Shown here piece by piece: positions 63,822-64,000 of a stretch of DNA of 64,000 nucleotides. The position numbers and the translations under genes were made by a program. Positions within the stretch are counted from its first letter, which is position 1, and every line of letters starts with the position of its first letter. Origin of the DNA: Atriophallophorus winterbourni (Eukaryota; Platyhelminthes; Trematoda; Plagiorchiida; Microphallidae); assembly GCA_013407085.1 (NCBI GenBank), contig JACCGJ010024172.1, positions 1 through 64,000 of the forward strand. Reading direction: 5' to 3'. Below the pieces are notes generated by a model that was not told where the DNA came from, did not search any database, and worked only from the letters and a program-made list of their open reading frames with translations.

Positions 63822-64000
63822 ATGGCCGGAATTTTACCAGCTGACTGGAAAACCGGAGTTATTACCTCAAACTACAAAGGTGGCAGTTGTTCAGATCAGA
63901 CTAATTACCGCCCTGCAACGCTCCTTTCAGTGGTTTCTAAAGTATGGGAACGTTTGGCTTGTGACAGTGTTATGATGCACCTCGAGAGTCATGAAATACT
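63822..64000 (+). mobile_element. CR1-like LINE RT, plus strand, cut by the window end
   Basis: MAGILPADWKTGVITSNY, SDQTNYRPATLLSVVS and KVWERLACDSVMMHLES are the first RT blocks of the same family as the minus-strand element at 63.0-63.2 kb. The frame is open to the last base, so the element continues outside the window. Confidence 0.8.

Noticed and set aside
1..64000. CRISPR arrays, bacterial operons or prophage
   Set aside because: Introns, LTR elements and LINEs show eukaryotic DNA; no regularly spaced repeats with unique spacers.

Overview
The window looks like AT-rich nuclear DNA from a flatworm, most likely a digenean trematode of the schistosome type. The evidence is the intron-rich gene with very short exons, the CsRn1-type LTR element with a tRNA-Trp primer site, degenerate CR1-like and RTE-like LINEs, and dispersed repeats that carry hammerhead ribozyme cores. 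The species assignment is inference; nothing here looks bacterial or viral.

The only convincing cellular gene is one long minus-strand gene, from a putative start near 50,346 to a stop at 3,735. Fifteen exons could be placed by eye from splice sites, open frames and matching intron phases. They encode a Rho guanine-nucleotide exchange factor with a serine- and threonine-rich N-terminal region, a DH domain (22.9-14.1 kb), a PH domain (14.0-5.3 kb) and a C-terminal tail. The DH-PH part most resembles vertebrate PLEKHG7. Three junctions cannot be joined directly, so exons I could not find must lie in 25.8-28.8 kb, 17.3-22.7 kb and 5.4-10.8 kb. An in-frame TGA sits two codons before the last splice junction.

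The introns are full of mobile-element debris. There is a CR1-like LINE on the plus strand (8.45-10.5 kb), four copies of an RTE-like LINE tail (14.7-15.4, 25.2-25.6, 38.8-39.2 and 51.6-52.0 kb), and a Ty3/gypsy CsRn1-clade element with 184-bp LTRs, a CATT target duplication and a triplicated primer-binding site (33,425-36,356). A second, older gypsy-like element with eroded LTRs lies at about 39.9-43.5 kb. Upstream of the gene, 54-64 kb is a pile-up of CR1/L2-like LINE fragments in both orientations, one of them interrupted by a hammerhead repeat.

The most interesting feature is a set of dispersed repeats with hammerhead self-cleaving ribozyme cores. Family 1 is a unit of about 245 bp with at least seven copies on both strands. 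Family 2 has a tandem pair about 298 bp apart at 13.3-13.6 kb and a further copy at 51.25 kb. Remaining stretches show no gene I can support.
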